Positions 26,963 to 35,495 are shown, counted from the first letter of the stretch. The stretch: DNA of 64,000 nt from Cellulomonas wangleii (GCF_018388445.1 NZ_CP074405.1:3596001-3660000), one strand, 5' to 3'. Translations and numbers: made by a program. Notes: generated by a model from the letters alone, not told the origin.

Positions 26963-26977
26963 TGGCAGTCACTGCCA
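26963..26977. promoter_or_regulatory. TetR operator between tetR and MFS genes
   Basis: TGGCAGT-C-ACTGCCA is a perfect palindrome with 7-bp arms. TACACT (26978-26983) directly beside it could be the -10 of the MFS promoter, so binding would block the polymerase. Confidence 0.75.
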
Positions 26978-27051
26978 TACACTCGTCGGCCGGACGTCCG
27001 CGGTTCCCAGGAACGCCGTCCGCCGCCCCCACCCGCTGACAGAGAGACCTC

Positions 27052-28533
27052 ATGACGCTCGAGAACGACCTCCGGCCCGGCCGGCCCTCCACCCCGGACG
27101 GGGCCCCCGCGATCCGCACCGGGCCCGTGATCGCGCTGCTCGTGGCCTCCGCGTTCGTCGTCATCCTCAACGAGACGATCATGGGCGTCGCCCTGCCCCG
27201 GCTGATGGTCGACCTCGACATCACCGCCGCGACCGCGCAGTGGCTGACCACCGGGTTCCTGCTGACCATGTCGATCGTCATCCCGTGCACCGGCTACCTG
27301 CTGGCCCGGTTCCCGCTGCGGGGACTGTTCTTCACGGCGATGTCGCTGTTCGCCACCGGCACCCTCGTCGCGGCGCTCGCGCCCGGCTTCGAGGTGCTGC
27401 TCGCCGGGCGCGTCGTCCAGGCGTCGGGCACGGCGATCATGCTGCCCCTGCTGTTCACCACGGTGCTCAACGTCGTCCCGGCCAGCCACCGCGGCCGGAT
27501 GATGGGCGTCATCTCCATCGTCATCGCCGTCGCTCCCGCGATCGGCCCGACGGTCTCCGGGGCCATCCTGTCCGCGCTGGACTGGCGCTGGATGTTCTGG
27601 CTGGTGCTGCCCATCGCGCTGCTCGCCATCGGGCTCGGCGCCGTGTGGGTCCGCAACGTCACCGAGACGTCGCCGGCGACGTTCGACCCGCTGTCGGCGC
27701 TGCTCGCGGCCGTCGGGTTCGGCGGCCTCATCTACGGCCTCAGCCTCGTCGGCGAGTCGGCGTCGGGGCACGCGCCCGTGGCGCCCGGGATCCCGGTCGC
27801 GGTCGGCGCAGTCGCGCTCATCGTGTTCGTGCGGCGTCAGCTGACCCTGCAGCGCACGGACGCCGCCTTCCTCGACCTGCGCACCTTCGCGTCGCGCTCC
27901 TTCAGCCTCGCCGTCGTGCTCGTCGTCGTGGTGATGTCCGCGCTGTTCGGCTCGCTCATCCTCCTGCCCCTGTACCTGCAGCAGGCGCTCGCGCTCGACA
28001 CCCTGACCGTCGGCCTGATGATGCTGCCCGGCGGCGTCCTCATGGGCGTCATCGCGCCCGTGGTCGGGGCGCTGTTCGACCGCTACGGGCCGCGGCCGCT
28101 GGTCCTGCCCGGCATGGTCGTCGCCGCTGCCGCGCTGTGGGGCATGACGACGTTCGGCATGGACACCGCGATCGGGTGGATCGTGGCCGTGCACATGACC
28201 CTCAACCTGGGGCTCGGCTTCGTCTTCACGCCGCTGCTGACCTCGGCGCTCGGGTCGCTGCCACGCGCCCTGTACTCCCACGGCAGCGCGATCACCAGCA
28301 CCCTGCAGCAGGTCGCCGGCGCCGCCGGCACCGCGCTGTTCGTCACGCTGATGTCCGTCGGGGCTGCCGGTGCGGCAGCCACGGGCGCCGACCCGGCCGA
28401 GGCGATGGCGGTGGGCGTGCACCGCGCGTTCGTGGTCGGCGCGGTCATCGCCAGCGTCGCCGTCGTGCTCACGCTGTTCGTGCGCAAGCCTGCGGAGGTC
28501 GAGGCGGAGGGCCCGGTGCTCGTCGGGCACTAG
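27052..28533 (+). CDS. DHA2-type MFS drug:proton antiporter (EmrB/QacA family)
   Basis: This 493-aa membrane protein has the acidic helix-1 motif LNETIMGVALP, motif A-like GYLLARFPLRGLFF, motif C-like APAIGPTVSGAI and about 14 hydrophobic segments. These are features of the EmrB/QacA exporters of dyes, antiseptics and antibiotics. ATG 27052 is preceded by AGAGAGACC. The divergent TetR protein probably represses it until a substrate is present. A strong hairpin lies 86 bp downstream. Confidence 0.93.
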   Translation: MTLENDLRPGRPSTPDGAPAIRTGPVIALLVASAFVVILNETIMGVALPRLMVDLDITAATAQWLTTGFLLTMSIVIPCTGYLLARFPLRGLFFTAMSLFATGTLVAALAPGFEVLLAGRVVQASGTAIMLPLLFTTVLNVVPASHRGRMMGVISIVIAVAPAIGPTVSGAILSALDWRWMFWLVLPIALLAIGLGAVWVRNVTETSPATFDPLSALLAAVGFGGLIYGLSLVGESASGHAPVAPGIPVAVGAVALIVFVRRQLTLQRTDAAFLDLRTFASRSFSLAVVLVVVVMSALFGSLILLPLYLQQALALDTLTVGLMMLPGGVLMGVIAPVVGALFDRYGPRPLVLPGMVVAAAALWGMTTFGMDTAIGWIVAVHMTLNLGLGFVFTPLLTSALGSLPRALYSHGSAITSTLQQVAGAAGTALFVTLMSVGAAGAAATGADPAEAMAVGVHRAFVVGAVIASVAVVLTLFVRKPAEVEAEGPVLVGH

Positions 28534-28619
28534 AGCCACAGGGCCCGACCCTCTGGGACCGCTCGTCGCGGCCGGCCTGCTGACGCAGCCGCGGCTCCGG
28601 CCGTCGCCGCAGGCGACAC

Positions 28620-28664
28620 GACGGACCGGCATCGACCCCTTGCTGGAGTGGATGCCGGTCCGTC
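28620..28664. terminator. Long hairpin between the MFS gene and the VTC operon
   Basis: Perfect 14-bp arms (28620-28633 with 28651-28664) flank a 17-base loop. It probably terminates the MFS transcript. A role in the leader of the next operon cannot be excluded, since the first gene there starts only 110 bp downstream. Confidence 0.65.
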
Positions 28665-28773
28665 TCCGCGTTCTCAGGAGCCTCAAAGGGTCGACCCACA
28701 TGCTGCGGACTCCCGATGTTCATCCGCCGGCGCGTCACCGTTCACCGCCGGCCGGACCGAGAGGACCGCGCCC

Positions 28774-29754
28774 GTGCGACGCCTGTACCGACGCGCAGCC
28801 GAGACCCCCGGTGCCGGGCCGGACGTCACGGACGACGATCCGGTCGCGACCGTCGCCAGCGCCGCCCGCACCGATACCGCCAGCCGCCTGCACGCGTTCA
28901 ACCGGTTCGAGATCAAGTACCTCGTGCCGCAGACCCAGGCCGACCAGCTCCGGGCCGAACTGGGTCGGCACATGGACGAGGACGCCTACTCCGGCGCGAC
29001 CGGCTACCCGGTCACGAGCCTCTACTACGACACCGCGCACCTGAGGTTCTACTGGGAGAAGATCGAGGGGCTGAGGTTCCGGCGCAAGCTGCGTGTCCGG
29101 CACTACGGCGCGGCGGACGACCTGACCGCGGACTCGCCGGTGTTCGTCGAGATCAAGCAGCGCGTCAACCGCGTCACCCAGAAGCGGCGGGTGCGCCTGC
29201 CCTACCGCGACGCCCTGCGGCTGTGCTCACCGCAGGGGTACGCGCCGGTCGGCGAGATCAGCAGCCGTGAACGCGCCTTCCTCGACGAGGTGGCCACCCT
29301 CGTCGGTGAGCTCGACCTGCGACCGACCGTGACGACGGCCTACCACCGCGAGGCGTGGGTGGGACGGGAAGCCGATCTGGGCCTGCGCATCACGCTCGAC
29401 AGCCGGCTGCGCGGGCGGGACCGCGACTTCCACCTGTCCTCGGAGAGCCTGAACCGCCTCACGCTGCCCCCCGGGCTGTCGATCCTGGAGGTGAAGGCCG
29501 ACGAGCGCGTCCCGGCGTGGGTCACGGACGCGGCAGCCCGGATGGACCTCGACCTGGTCCGGATCTCCAAGTACTGCCAGAGCGTGCAGGCCTTCGGTCT
29601 CGCGCCCCGCTCCCTCATCCACGCCCCCGACGAGGCCGCCGAGATCCTGCGGCCGGACGAGGTATCCGGCCGTCACCGCGTCACGTCCGCACGCCCGACC
29701 ACCCCGACCGGCGTCGACGACGCCCCGACCCGACAAGGCGCACCCACCCGATGA
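28774..29754 (+). CDS. VTC-domain protein (polyphosphate polymerase-like)
   Basis: This 326-aa soluble protein has a CYTH/VTC tunnel fold: NRFEIKYLV (metal/phosphate-binding Glu and Lys), SLYYDT, RRKLRVRHYG, PVFVEIKQRVNR, ILEVKADERVP and a terminal ISKYCQS. In yeast, VTC proteins make polyphosphate from ATP; the bacterial homologues linked to CotH kinases are not biochemically assigned. GTG 28774 follows GAGAGG at about nine bases. Its stop overlaps the DUF4956 start (ATGA), giving tight coupling. Substrate and product are inferred only from the family. Confidence 0.85.
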   Translation: MRRLYRRAAETPGAGPDVTDDDPVATVASAARTDTASRLHAFNRFEIKYLVPQTQADQLRAELGRHMDEDAYSGATGYPVTSLYYDTAHLRFYWEKIEGLRFRRKLRVRHYGAADDLTADSPVFVEIKQRVNRVTQKRRVRLPYRDALRLCSPQGYAPVGEISSRERAFLDEVATLVGELDLRPTVTTAYHREAWVGREADLGLRITLDSRLRGRDRDFHLSSESLNRLTLPPGLSILEVKADERVPAWVTDAAARMDLDLVRISKYCQSVQAFGLAPRSLIHAPDEAAEILRPDEVSGRHRVTSARPTTPTGVDDAPTRQGAPTR

Positions 29755-30422
29755 ACCTCACCGACCTGAGCGGTACCTTCTCCGTCTTCGACGTCGCGGC
29801 GACGCTGACGCTCTCGTTCGTCCTGTCCGCCGCCATCGGCTGGGTCTACCAGCGGACGCACCGCAACATCTCCTACAGCCAGTCGTACGTCCAGACCCTC
29901 GTCGTCATCGGCATGGTCGTGGCCGTCATCATGCTCGTCGTCGGGTCGAACATCGCGCGCGCGTTCGCGCTGGTCGGCGCGCTCTCGGTGATCCGCTTCC
30001 GCAACGCGATCAAGGAGACCCGCGACGTCGGGTTCATCTTCCTCGTGATGGCGATCGGGATGGCGGTGGGCACACGCTTCTACCTGCTGGCGGCGGCCGC
30101 GACGGCCTTCATCCTGCTGGTCGTCTTCCTCATGCAGCGCTTCGACTGGTTCAAGCTCGACATCCAGCGCCAGGTGGTCAAGGTCCAGGTTCCCCCCGAG
30201 GCGCGCTACCAGCAGGACGTCGCCGACGTGCTCGTCCGCACGACCCTGGAGTTCGAGCTGGTGAGCGTCGAGACCGTGCGGGGAGGTGCGCTGACCGAGC
30301 TCTTCTACTCGGTGCGCCTCAAGCCGGGAGTCACGACGACGGAGATCATCGGCGCGCTGAGCGAGATCAACTCCGGGCAGAAGGTCACCGTCCTGACCGG
30401 GTACGACCAGTCGGACATGTGA
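29751..30422 (+). CDS. DUF4956-family membrane protein
   Basis: This 223-aa protein has four likely N-terminal helices with the family motifs RNISYSQSYVQTLVVIGMVVA, ARAFALVGALSVIRFRNAIK and ETRDVGFIFLVMAIGMAVG. A cytoplasmic alpha/beta domain of about 90 residues follows. Function is unknown; the family nearly always sits between VTC and CotH genes. It may channel or anchor the VTC product at the membrane. Its ATG overlaps the VTC stop and it ends 12 bp before cotH, so all three are one operon. Confidence 0.87.
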   Translation: MNLTDLSGTFSVFDVAATLTLSFVLSAAIGWVYQRTHRNISYSQSYVQTLVVIGMVVAVIMLVVGSNIARAFALVGALSVIRFRNAIKETRDVGFIFLVMAIGMAVGTRFYLLAAAATAFILLVVFLMQRFDWFKLDIQRQVVKVQVPPEARYQQDVADVLVRTTLEFELVSVETVRGGALTELFYSVRLKPGVTTTEIIGALSEINSGQKVTVLTGYDQSDM

Positions 30423-30434
30423 GGAGGCGGCAGC

Positions 30435-32027
30435 ATGAGTCGCGCAGACCTCCGCAGGCGCCTCCCGGTGCCGCTGCGTCAGCACTGGAAGCCGCTGACA
30501 GCAGGGTTGGCAGGAGTCGCCGTCGCCCTCACGGTCCTCGGTGACGTGACGATCCGGCCCTACTCCACGAGCACGGCCGCCGTGACCGACGAGGAACGCA
30601 TCACCGAGGACGTCGAGGGCACGGTCGACCTCTTCGACACCACCGTCGACCACGAGCTCGTCCTGTCCTACTCCCAGGACGACTACGACCGGATGCTCGA
30701 CGCCTACTTCACCGAGGGCGAGAAGGAGTGGATGACCGCCGACATCACGATCGACGGCACCACGATCGAGTCCGCAGCAATCCGCCTGAAGGGCAACTCC
30801 ACCCTCTCGTCCCTGGTCGACGACCGGGAGGGGTCCGCGACCCAGGGCGAGCGCGCCCCCGGAGGGCTCGGAGGCATGAGCGGCGGTCAGATGCCGGGCG
30901 GTGGCGGAGAGATGCCACAGGTGCCGGGCGGCGGCGGAGAGATGCCACAGATGCCGGGCGGCGGCGGCGGACGAGGCCCGGGCGGCGGATTCGCCGGCAC
31001 GGGACTCGCGCTCAGCACGCAGGAGCCGGAGAACCTGCCGCTGCTCGTCAGCTTCGACGAGAACCGGCCCGGGCGCGCCTACCAGGGCATGACCGAGCTG
31101 GCGATCCGCCCGGCGAGCGCCGCAGCCGAGTCGTCGCTCAACGAGGCGGTCGCGCTGGAGCTGACGAAGCGGTCCGGGCAACCGACGCAGGACTACGCGT
31201 ACACGACCTACGCCGTGAACGACCGCCCCGCGACGACACGCCTGGTCGTGCAGAACCCCGACCCGCAGTACGCCGCCGCGCTCGAGGGCGACGGCGTGCT
31301 CTACAAGGTCGAGTCCACGAGCTCCTTCACCTACCAGGGCGATGACCAGACCGCGTACGCCGACGACTTCACCCAGGTCAACCTCCGGGGAAGCCACGAC
31401 CTGCAGCCGATCGTGTCGTTCCTGGAGTGGCTCGACGGTGCGTCCGACGAGGAGTTCGCCCAGGAGCTGGACCAGTGGGTCGACGTCGGGTCGTTCGCGA
31501 CCTACCTGGCCACCCAGGACGTGCTCGGGAACATGGACACGATCTCGGGTCCCGGCCGGAACGCGTACCTGTACCACGACCTGGGCACCGGGCTGATCAG
31601 TGTCGTCTCGTGGGACCTCAACCTGGCTCTGGGCGGCATGTCGCTGCCGGGCACGGGCGGAGGGCCCGGTGACGGCGACGGCTCGGCCCGACCGGGCGCG
31701 CCCGGTGGCGCCGCCTTGCCGGCTCTGCCGGAGGGTGTCGAGCTGCCCGAGGGCGCACGGCCCGGCGCACCGGGCGGCGGACGGGGACCAGAAGCCATGG
31801 GCGGAAACGCGCTCGTGACCCGGTTCGAGGCGAGCGCCGACCTCTCGGCTCTCGTCGACGCGGCGATCGCGGAGCTGCGGGCCGAGTGGCTCGACAGCGG
31901 CCAGGCAGGCCGGGTCGTCGAGGAGGTCGCCTCGCGGGTGCCGGCCACCGACGCGGTGGACCAGGCGACGATCGACGCCGACGCCCAGGCGGTCATGTCC
32001 CGGCTGGCCGGCGACGATGCTCCCTGA
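30435..32027 (+). CDS. CotH-family (secreted kinase-like) protein
   Basis: This 530-aa protein has an N-terminal signal anchor (about 20-36). The CotH fold shows IRLKGNSTLSS, NRPGRAYQGMTELAIRP, DVLGNMDTISGPGRNAYLYHD and VVSWDLNLALGG; the last two resemble the catalytic loop and metal site of CotH atypical protein kinases. Two Gly/Pro/Met-rich inserts break the domain: one with 30-bp DNA repeats (about residues 152-190) and one before the last helices (about 400-455). In Bacillus, CotH phosphorylates spore coat proteins; in non-sporulating actinomycetes the target is unknown. The last 11 bp overlap the tetR start. An ATG at 30435 follows AGGAGG. Confidence 0.87.
   Translation: MSRADLRRRLPVPLRQHWKPLTAGLAGVAVALTVLGDVTIRPYSTSTAAVTDEERITEDVEGTVDLFDTTVDHELVLSYSQDDYDRMLDAYFTEGEKEWMTADITIDGTTIESAAIRLKGNSTLSSLVDDREGSATQGERAPGGLGGMSGGQMPGGGGEMPQVPGGGGEMPQMPGGGGGRGPGGGFAGTGLALSTQEPENLPLLVSFDENRPGRAYQGMTELAIRPASAAAESSLNEAVALELTKRSGQPTQDYAYTTYAVNDRPATTRLVVQNPDPQYAAALEGDGVLYKVESTSSFTYQGDDQTAYADDFTQVNLRGSHDLQPIVSFLEWLDGASDEEFAQELDQWVDVGSFATYLATQDVLGNMDTISGPGRNAYLYHDLGTGLISVVSWDLNLALGGMSLPGTGGGPGDGDGSARPGAPGGAALPALPEGVELPEGARPGAPGGGRGPEAMGGNALVTRFEASADLSALVDAAIAELRAEWLDSGQAGRVVEEVASRVPATDAVDQATIDADAQAVMSRLAGDDAP
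30892..30969 (+). repeat. 30-bp tandem repeat (2.6 copies) in the CotH gene
   Basis: The unit starts TGCCGGGCGG and recurs at 30922 and 30952 with only a few changes. It encodes a ten-residue PGGGGEMPQ(V/M) module, giving a flexible Gly/Met linker whose length could vary between strains. Confidence 0.85.
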
Positions 32028-32715
32028 CCGGGACGACCGACCGCTCGGGCTGCGGGAGCGCAAGCGCGCCACGGCCCGGGCGCGCGTCGAGCAGGTCGCC
32101 GTCGACCTGTGCCTGGAGCACGGCTACGGCTCCGTCACCGTCGCGCAGATCTGCGCAGCCGCCGGGATAGCGCAGAGCACCTTCTTCACCTACTTCGGCA
32201 GCAAGGACGCCGCGATCCTCGGGCGACCGCCGCTGCCGTCGCCCGAGGCGGTCGAGGCGTTCGTCGAGGCTGACGGGCCCCTGCTCGGCGACCTGCTGAC
32301 GCTCTTGACCGTGGGCGCCCGCGACGCCGTCGGGGACCTTGCCCTGTTCCGCCGCAGGTTCGAGCTGGTCGACAGCGACGCACGGCTCAGGACCCGCGAG
32401 GCCCGACGCACCGAGGTGGCCGCGTGGCAGGCGGACGTGGTCGCCCGGCGGCTGCGGCGGCGCGGCGACCTGACCGCGGCAGAGATCGCGGAGCAGGCTC
32501 AGATGGCGGCGGCCCTGGCCCTCAGCATCCTGCGGCACACGTTCTGGTCGGTCCAGACCGCACCGGGGACCGAGTGGAACGACCGCCTCCGGCGCAGCCA
32601 CGCCCTCGCGCGCGCTCTCCTCCAGGGGTCCCCGCAGACGGCACCACGTGGCGGAGCGGCGTCCGGGGTCTCGCGCGCCGGCGCCGGTGGAGGCGCCCGC
32701 CCTCGGAGGCGGTGA
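32017..32715 (+). CDS. TetR-family regulator at the end of the VTC-DUF4956-CotH operon
   Basis: This 232-aa protein has a TetR DNA-binding domain (about 10-60: RERKRATARARVEQVAVDLCLEHGYG, ICAAAGIAQSTFFTYFGSKDAAIL) and a C-terminal helical domain that ends in an Arg/Gly-rich tail. It begins 11 bp inside cotH, so it is co-translated with it and may regulate the same operon. No clear palindrome is seen upstream of the VTC gene apart from the long hairpin, so its target is unknown. Confidence 0.85.
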   Translation: MLPDRDDRPLGLRERKRATARARVEQVAVDLCLEHGYGSVTVAQICAAAGIAQSTFFTYFGSKDAAILGRPPLPSPEAVEAFVEADGPLLGDLLTLLTVGARDAVGDLALFRRRFELVDSDARLRTREARRTEVAAWQADVVARRLRRRGDLTAAEIAEQAQMAAALALSILRHTFWSVQTAPGTEWNDRLRRSHALARALLQGSPQTAPRGGAASGVSRAGAGGGARPRRR

Positions 32716-33001
32716 GACTCGACGACCCGCACGTGCCGTCGGCCGAGGAACCCCAGGGACCCCGGTGCGTCCGCGTCGTACCGTCCCATCGCTCCCCGGC
32801 CCCGCACCCGGTCGCACGGCAGCGTGCCCACCCGTCCACCGGCCCTCCCGGATCGTCGACGAGTCCGGGACGAGGGTGGGAACGCGTGCCACCCTCACCT
32901 CCGACCGGGCGACGGGGGTGACCGATCGACCCGGTTCGTCGCTTCCTGCACCTAGAGTCCTGTCACATCTCGACCCCGACCATGAGGCCCAGGCAACTGC
33001 C
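32716..33001. other. 286-bp intergenic stretch with no supported gene
   Basis: Neither strand holds an ORF with convincing codon use. The only signals are a short TCGTCGACGA palindrome and a TAGAGT element (32953-32958) that could be the -10 of the next unit. Confidence 0.5.
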
Positions 33002-33208
33002 ATGACGGTGACCACCACCACGCTCGGTCGTGACACGACCGCGACGCGCGGCCGGGGTGCCGCCGTCGCCGGCCTGCCGGCGCTGCGGGCTGACACCCCC
33101 GCGCAACGCGAGCCGGCGCCGGGGGTCCTCCCAGGACGACCGGACCCTGCCCGCGCGCTCGCCGCCGGCCGGTTGCCGATGCCGTCGTCGGGAGGCAGCG
33201 GTGGCTGA
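33002..33208 (+). CDS. Possible 68-aa peptide coupled to the ATP-grasp gene
   Basis: ATG 33002 opens 68 codons (starts MTVTTTTLGRDTTATRG, ends PMPSSGGSGG). Its stop lies inside the first codons of the ATP-grasp gene (8-bp overlap), and that gene's ribosome binding site lies inside this ORF. The peptide has a Thr-rich start, a Pro/Arg/Ala middle and a Ser/Gly tail, and no membrane helix. About 84% of its third positions are G or C, lower than neighbouring genes, so it may be chance. A small ORF before an ATP-grasp ligase is the layout of graspetide-type or other peptide-ligase systems, but no known precursor motif is seen. Confidence 0.35.
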   Translation: MTVTTTTLGRDTTATRGRGAAVAGLPALRADTPAQREPAPGVLPGRPDPARALAAGRLPMPSSGGSGG

Positions 33209-34457
33209 CTCCTCGGCCGGGTCGTCGGACGCCCGCCCGCGCGTCGTCGTGCTCCACTCGCGCCAGCCCCTCACGACGGACCCGGCGCAGGCGTTCCCCC
33301 GCGACCGGTTCGAGGTCGTCGTCCTGACCGACGCCGACCCCGCGACCGTGCTCCGCGAGGACGTCGAGGCGTCGGTCGAGGTCGTGCGCGCCGGGCGGGG
33401 GGAGTGGGAGTCCGTCGTGCGGTCGGTGCCGGGCGCGGAGGTCGTCAGCAACGACGAGTACTGCCTCGTCGAGTGCGCACGGCTGCGGGCGGCGACGGGC
33501 CTGCCCGCACGGCACCCCGCACGCCTCGACGGGTACCGCGACAAGGTCCTCATGAAGCGTCGGCTCGAGGCCGCGGGCGTCCCGGTTCCCCGGCACCTGA
33601 CCTTCGAGCCGACCGTCACGTCCTCCCGCGCCGTCGCGGACCGCGTCGTCGGGACCGTCGGCCTGCCCGCCGTCGTGAAGCCGCGGCGCGAGGCGAACTC
33701 GCGAGGCGTCGAGGTGCTGCCCGACGCCGAGGCGGTCGTCGGGTGGCTGGCCCGGCACGACGGCGAGACGGGGTGGCAGGTCGACGAGTTCGTGGACGGG
33801 GACCTCGGCCACGTCAACGCGCTCGTACACCACGGCGACGTCCGCCCCGTCCAGGCGGGGCGCTACCTGGGGCCGCTGCTCGGGTTCGAGCGCGGCCGGG
33901 TGCTCGGCGGGTGGACGCTGCCGGCCGACAGCCCGCAGGCCGTGGCCGCGCACGAGCTGAACGAGCGCGTCGTCCACGCCCTCGGGTCGGACGGCGACTT
34001 CGTCGTCCACACGGAGTTCGCGACGACGCCCGACGGTCGGCTCGTCGTGCTGGAGACCGCCGCGCGCGCTCCCGGCGCCGCCGTCTCGGAGCTCGCACGC
34101 GTGCACGCCGGCGTCCAGCTCGAGGTGGCGCACCTGCGGCTCCAGGCAGGGCTGCCCGTCCCGGAGCCGGACCACACGGGCGGGCGCCAGGCCGCCTGGC
34201 TGTGGCTGCCGGTGATGCCGGGTCAGCGCTGGGGCGGCGTCCCCGAGATCGCTCGGGCCCTCGGGAGCGAGGTCGAGGTGCACGTGTCCCGGGTGGGACG
34301 CGACGGCAACTCCGGCACGGACGTCCGGCTCGGCGCCGCGCTCCTGCTCACGAGCACCGATCCCGGCGCGGTCGCGCACGACGTCGACGTCCTGCACCGC
34401 TCGCCGTGGTTCCGCACGGCGGACTCACTGGGTGGAGCCTCAGCGGTCACCCGATGA
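33201..34457 (+). CDS. ATP-grasp domain ligase
   Basis: This 418-aa protein has an N-terminal alpha/beta domain (RVVVLHSRQPL...) and a central ATP-grasp fold with LMKRRLEAAGVPVPRHL, the ATP-binding Lys in LPAVVKPRREANSRGV and ETAARAPGAAV near the metal site. ATP-grasp enzymes join a carboxylate to an amine or thiol through an acyl phosphate, as in peptide ligases and D-Ala-D-Ala ligases. The substrate is unknown. GTG 33201 follows GGAGG by five bases, although the frame is open to 33030. It overlaps the possible 68-aa peptide and is convergent with the iron-regulated SIP gene. Confidence 0.8.
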   Translation: MADSSAGSSDARPRVVVLHSRQPLTTDPAQAFPRDRFEVVVLTDADPATVLREDVEASVEVVRAGRGEWESVVRSVPGAEVVSNDEYCLVECARLRAATGLPARHPARLDGYRDKVLMKRRLEAAGVPVPRHLTFEPTVTSSRAVADRVVGTVGLPAVVKPRREANSRGVEVLPDAEAVVGWLARHDGETGWQVDEFVDGDLGHVNALVHHGDVRPVQAGRYLGPLLGFERGRVLGGWTLPADSPQAVAAHELNERVVHALGSDGDFVVHTEFATTPDGRLVVLETAARAPGAAVSELARVHAGVQLEVAHLRLQAGLPVPEPDHTGGRQAAWLWLPVMPGQRWGGVPEIARALGSEVEVHVSRVGRDGNSGTDVRLGAALLLTSTDPGAVAHDVDVLHRSPWFRTADSLGGASAVTR

Positions 34458-34500
34458 CCCCACGTCGTCCGCCGCCGTCAGGATGCCGGCTGCCTCGGGG

Positions 34501-35466
34501 TCAGCTCCCCTCGGACTTCCCCTGCCGCCAGTACCCCATGAACGCCACGGCCTTGCGGTCGACGCCGCACTCGCGCACCAGGTGGCGGCGCAGGATCTTG
34601 ATGACACCGGCCTCACCGGCGAGCCACGCGTACAGGTGGGCCTCCGCAGCGAGCGGGGCGCCGGTCGCGTAGTCGATCGGCACCTCCCACAGCATGTCGT
34701 GGTCGACGTCGACGTCCTCGAGGACGGCGTCGGGGACGGGCGCCCGACCCGGCAGCAGACGCGCGCACGCGGCCTGGACGGCCGGGACGAGCAGGTCGCC
34801 GTGGGCGCGACCGTCGCGGCCGAGCCAGTGGATGCGCACACCGTCGGGGGCGTCGAGCGCGAGGCGGTCGTCGGACCACGGCATCTCGACGAGCACCTCG
34901 CCGCGGGCGTCGCGCGGCAGTCGCTCGACGATGCCGGCGATGGCGGGCAGCGCGGTCTCGTCACCGGCGATCAGCAGGCGGTCCGTGCGCGCGGGCGGGA
35001 CGAAGTCGACGCCGCCGTGCGGGCCGACGTGGTCGGCGTTGGGGCCCATGACGACCAGCTCGTCGCCGACGCGGGCGGTCGACGCCCAGCGCGACGCAGG
35101 GCCGGTGTCGCCGTGCAGCACGATGTCGACGTCCAGCTCACGCGGGTGCGGACGCACACCGCGGGCCGTGTACGTGCGCATCGGGTGGCGGCGGTCCTCC
35201 GGCAGGGCGCGCCACGTGCCGTACCAGTCACCCGTGCGACCGAGGTCCATGAGGTCCGCGTACGGGGAGCCGTCGACCGGCAGGAAGAACTTGATGCGCT
35301 GGTCGAACCCGTTGTCCGCGAAGCGGTCGAGGTCGTCGCCCGTGAACGTCACGCGCAGCAGGCTGGGGCACAGCCGCTGCATCGCGGCGACGCGCACGTG
35401 GAACATCCGGAAAGGGGACGCCGGGGGTGCGGTCGTCTCGACGGTCGTCACTGCGGCCTCGGTCAC
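34501..35466 (-). CDS. Siderophore-interacting protein (FAD-dependent ferric reductase)
   Basis: This 321-aa SIP/ViuB-family protein has an FAD-binding barrel (RVTFTGDDLDRFADNG, MRTYTARG) and a C-terminal NAD(P)H domain (LIAGDETALPAIAGI, EMPWSDDRLAL). It reduces Fe(III)-siderophores in the cytosol to release iron. The start is GTG 35466; a TATGCT -10 on the minus strand ends six bases before it, so the mRNA is probably leaderless. An IdeR/DtxR box overlaps this promoter, so expression should rise when iron is low. The adjacent MbfA-like exporter gene lies upstream on the same strand. Confidence 0.92.
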   Translation of the reverse strand: MTEAAVTTVETTAPPASPFRMFHVRVAAMQRLCPSLLRVTFTGDDLDRFADNGFDQRIKFFLPVDGSPYADLMDLGRTGDWYGTWRALPEDRRHPMRTYTARGVRPHPRELDVDIVLHGDTGPASRWASTARVGDELVVMGPNADHVGPHGGVDFVPPARTDRLLIAGDETALPAIAGIVERLPRDARGEVLVEMPWSDDRLALDAPDGVRIHWLGRDGRAHGDLLVPAVQAACARLLPGRAPVPDAVLEDVDVDHDMLWEVPIDYATGAPLAAEAHLYAWLAGEAGVIKILRRHLVRECGVDRKAVAFMGYWRQGKSEGS

Positions 35467-35472
35467 ACGTGC

Positions 35473-35478
35473 AGCATA
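35473..35478 (-). promoter_or_regulatory. -10 element of the SIP gene (leaderless start)
   Basis: TATGCT reads on the minus strand and is followed after six bases by GTG 35466. A TTGCTT -35 candidate lies about 19 bases further upstream. There is no Shine-Dalgarno. Confidence 0.55.
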
Positions 35479-35495
35479 AGGTGAGGCTTACCTGA
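35477..35495. promoter_or_regulatory. IdeR/DtxR-type iron box
   Basis: TAAGGTGAGGCTTACCTGA matches the 19-bp iron-box consensus (TTAGGTTAGGCTAACCTAA) at most positions, with the diagnostic AGG and CCT cores intact. It covers the -10/-35 region of the SIP gene, so iron-loaded IdeR or DmdR would repress it. Confidence 0.85.

Noticed and set aside
28620..28664. Integron attC-like or recombination site
   Set aside because: No integrase, no R-box-like core sites and no cassette structure. A terminator explains the hairpin.
33002..33208. Confident graspetide precursor
   Set aside because: No known leader or repeated core with acidic and hydroxyl pairs, and weak codon bias. It is kept only as a tentative ORF.
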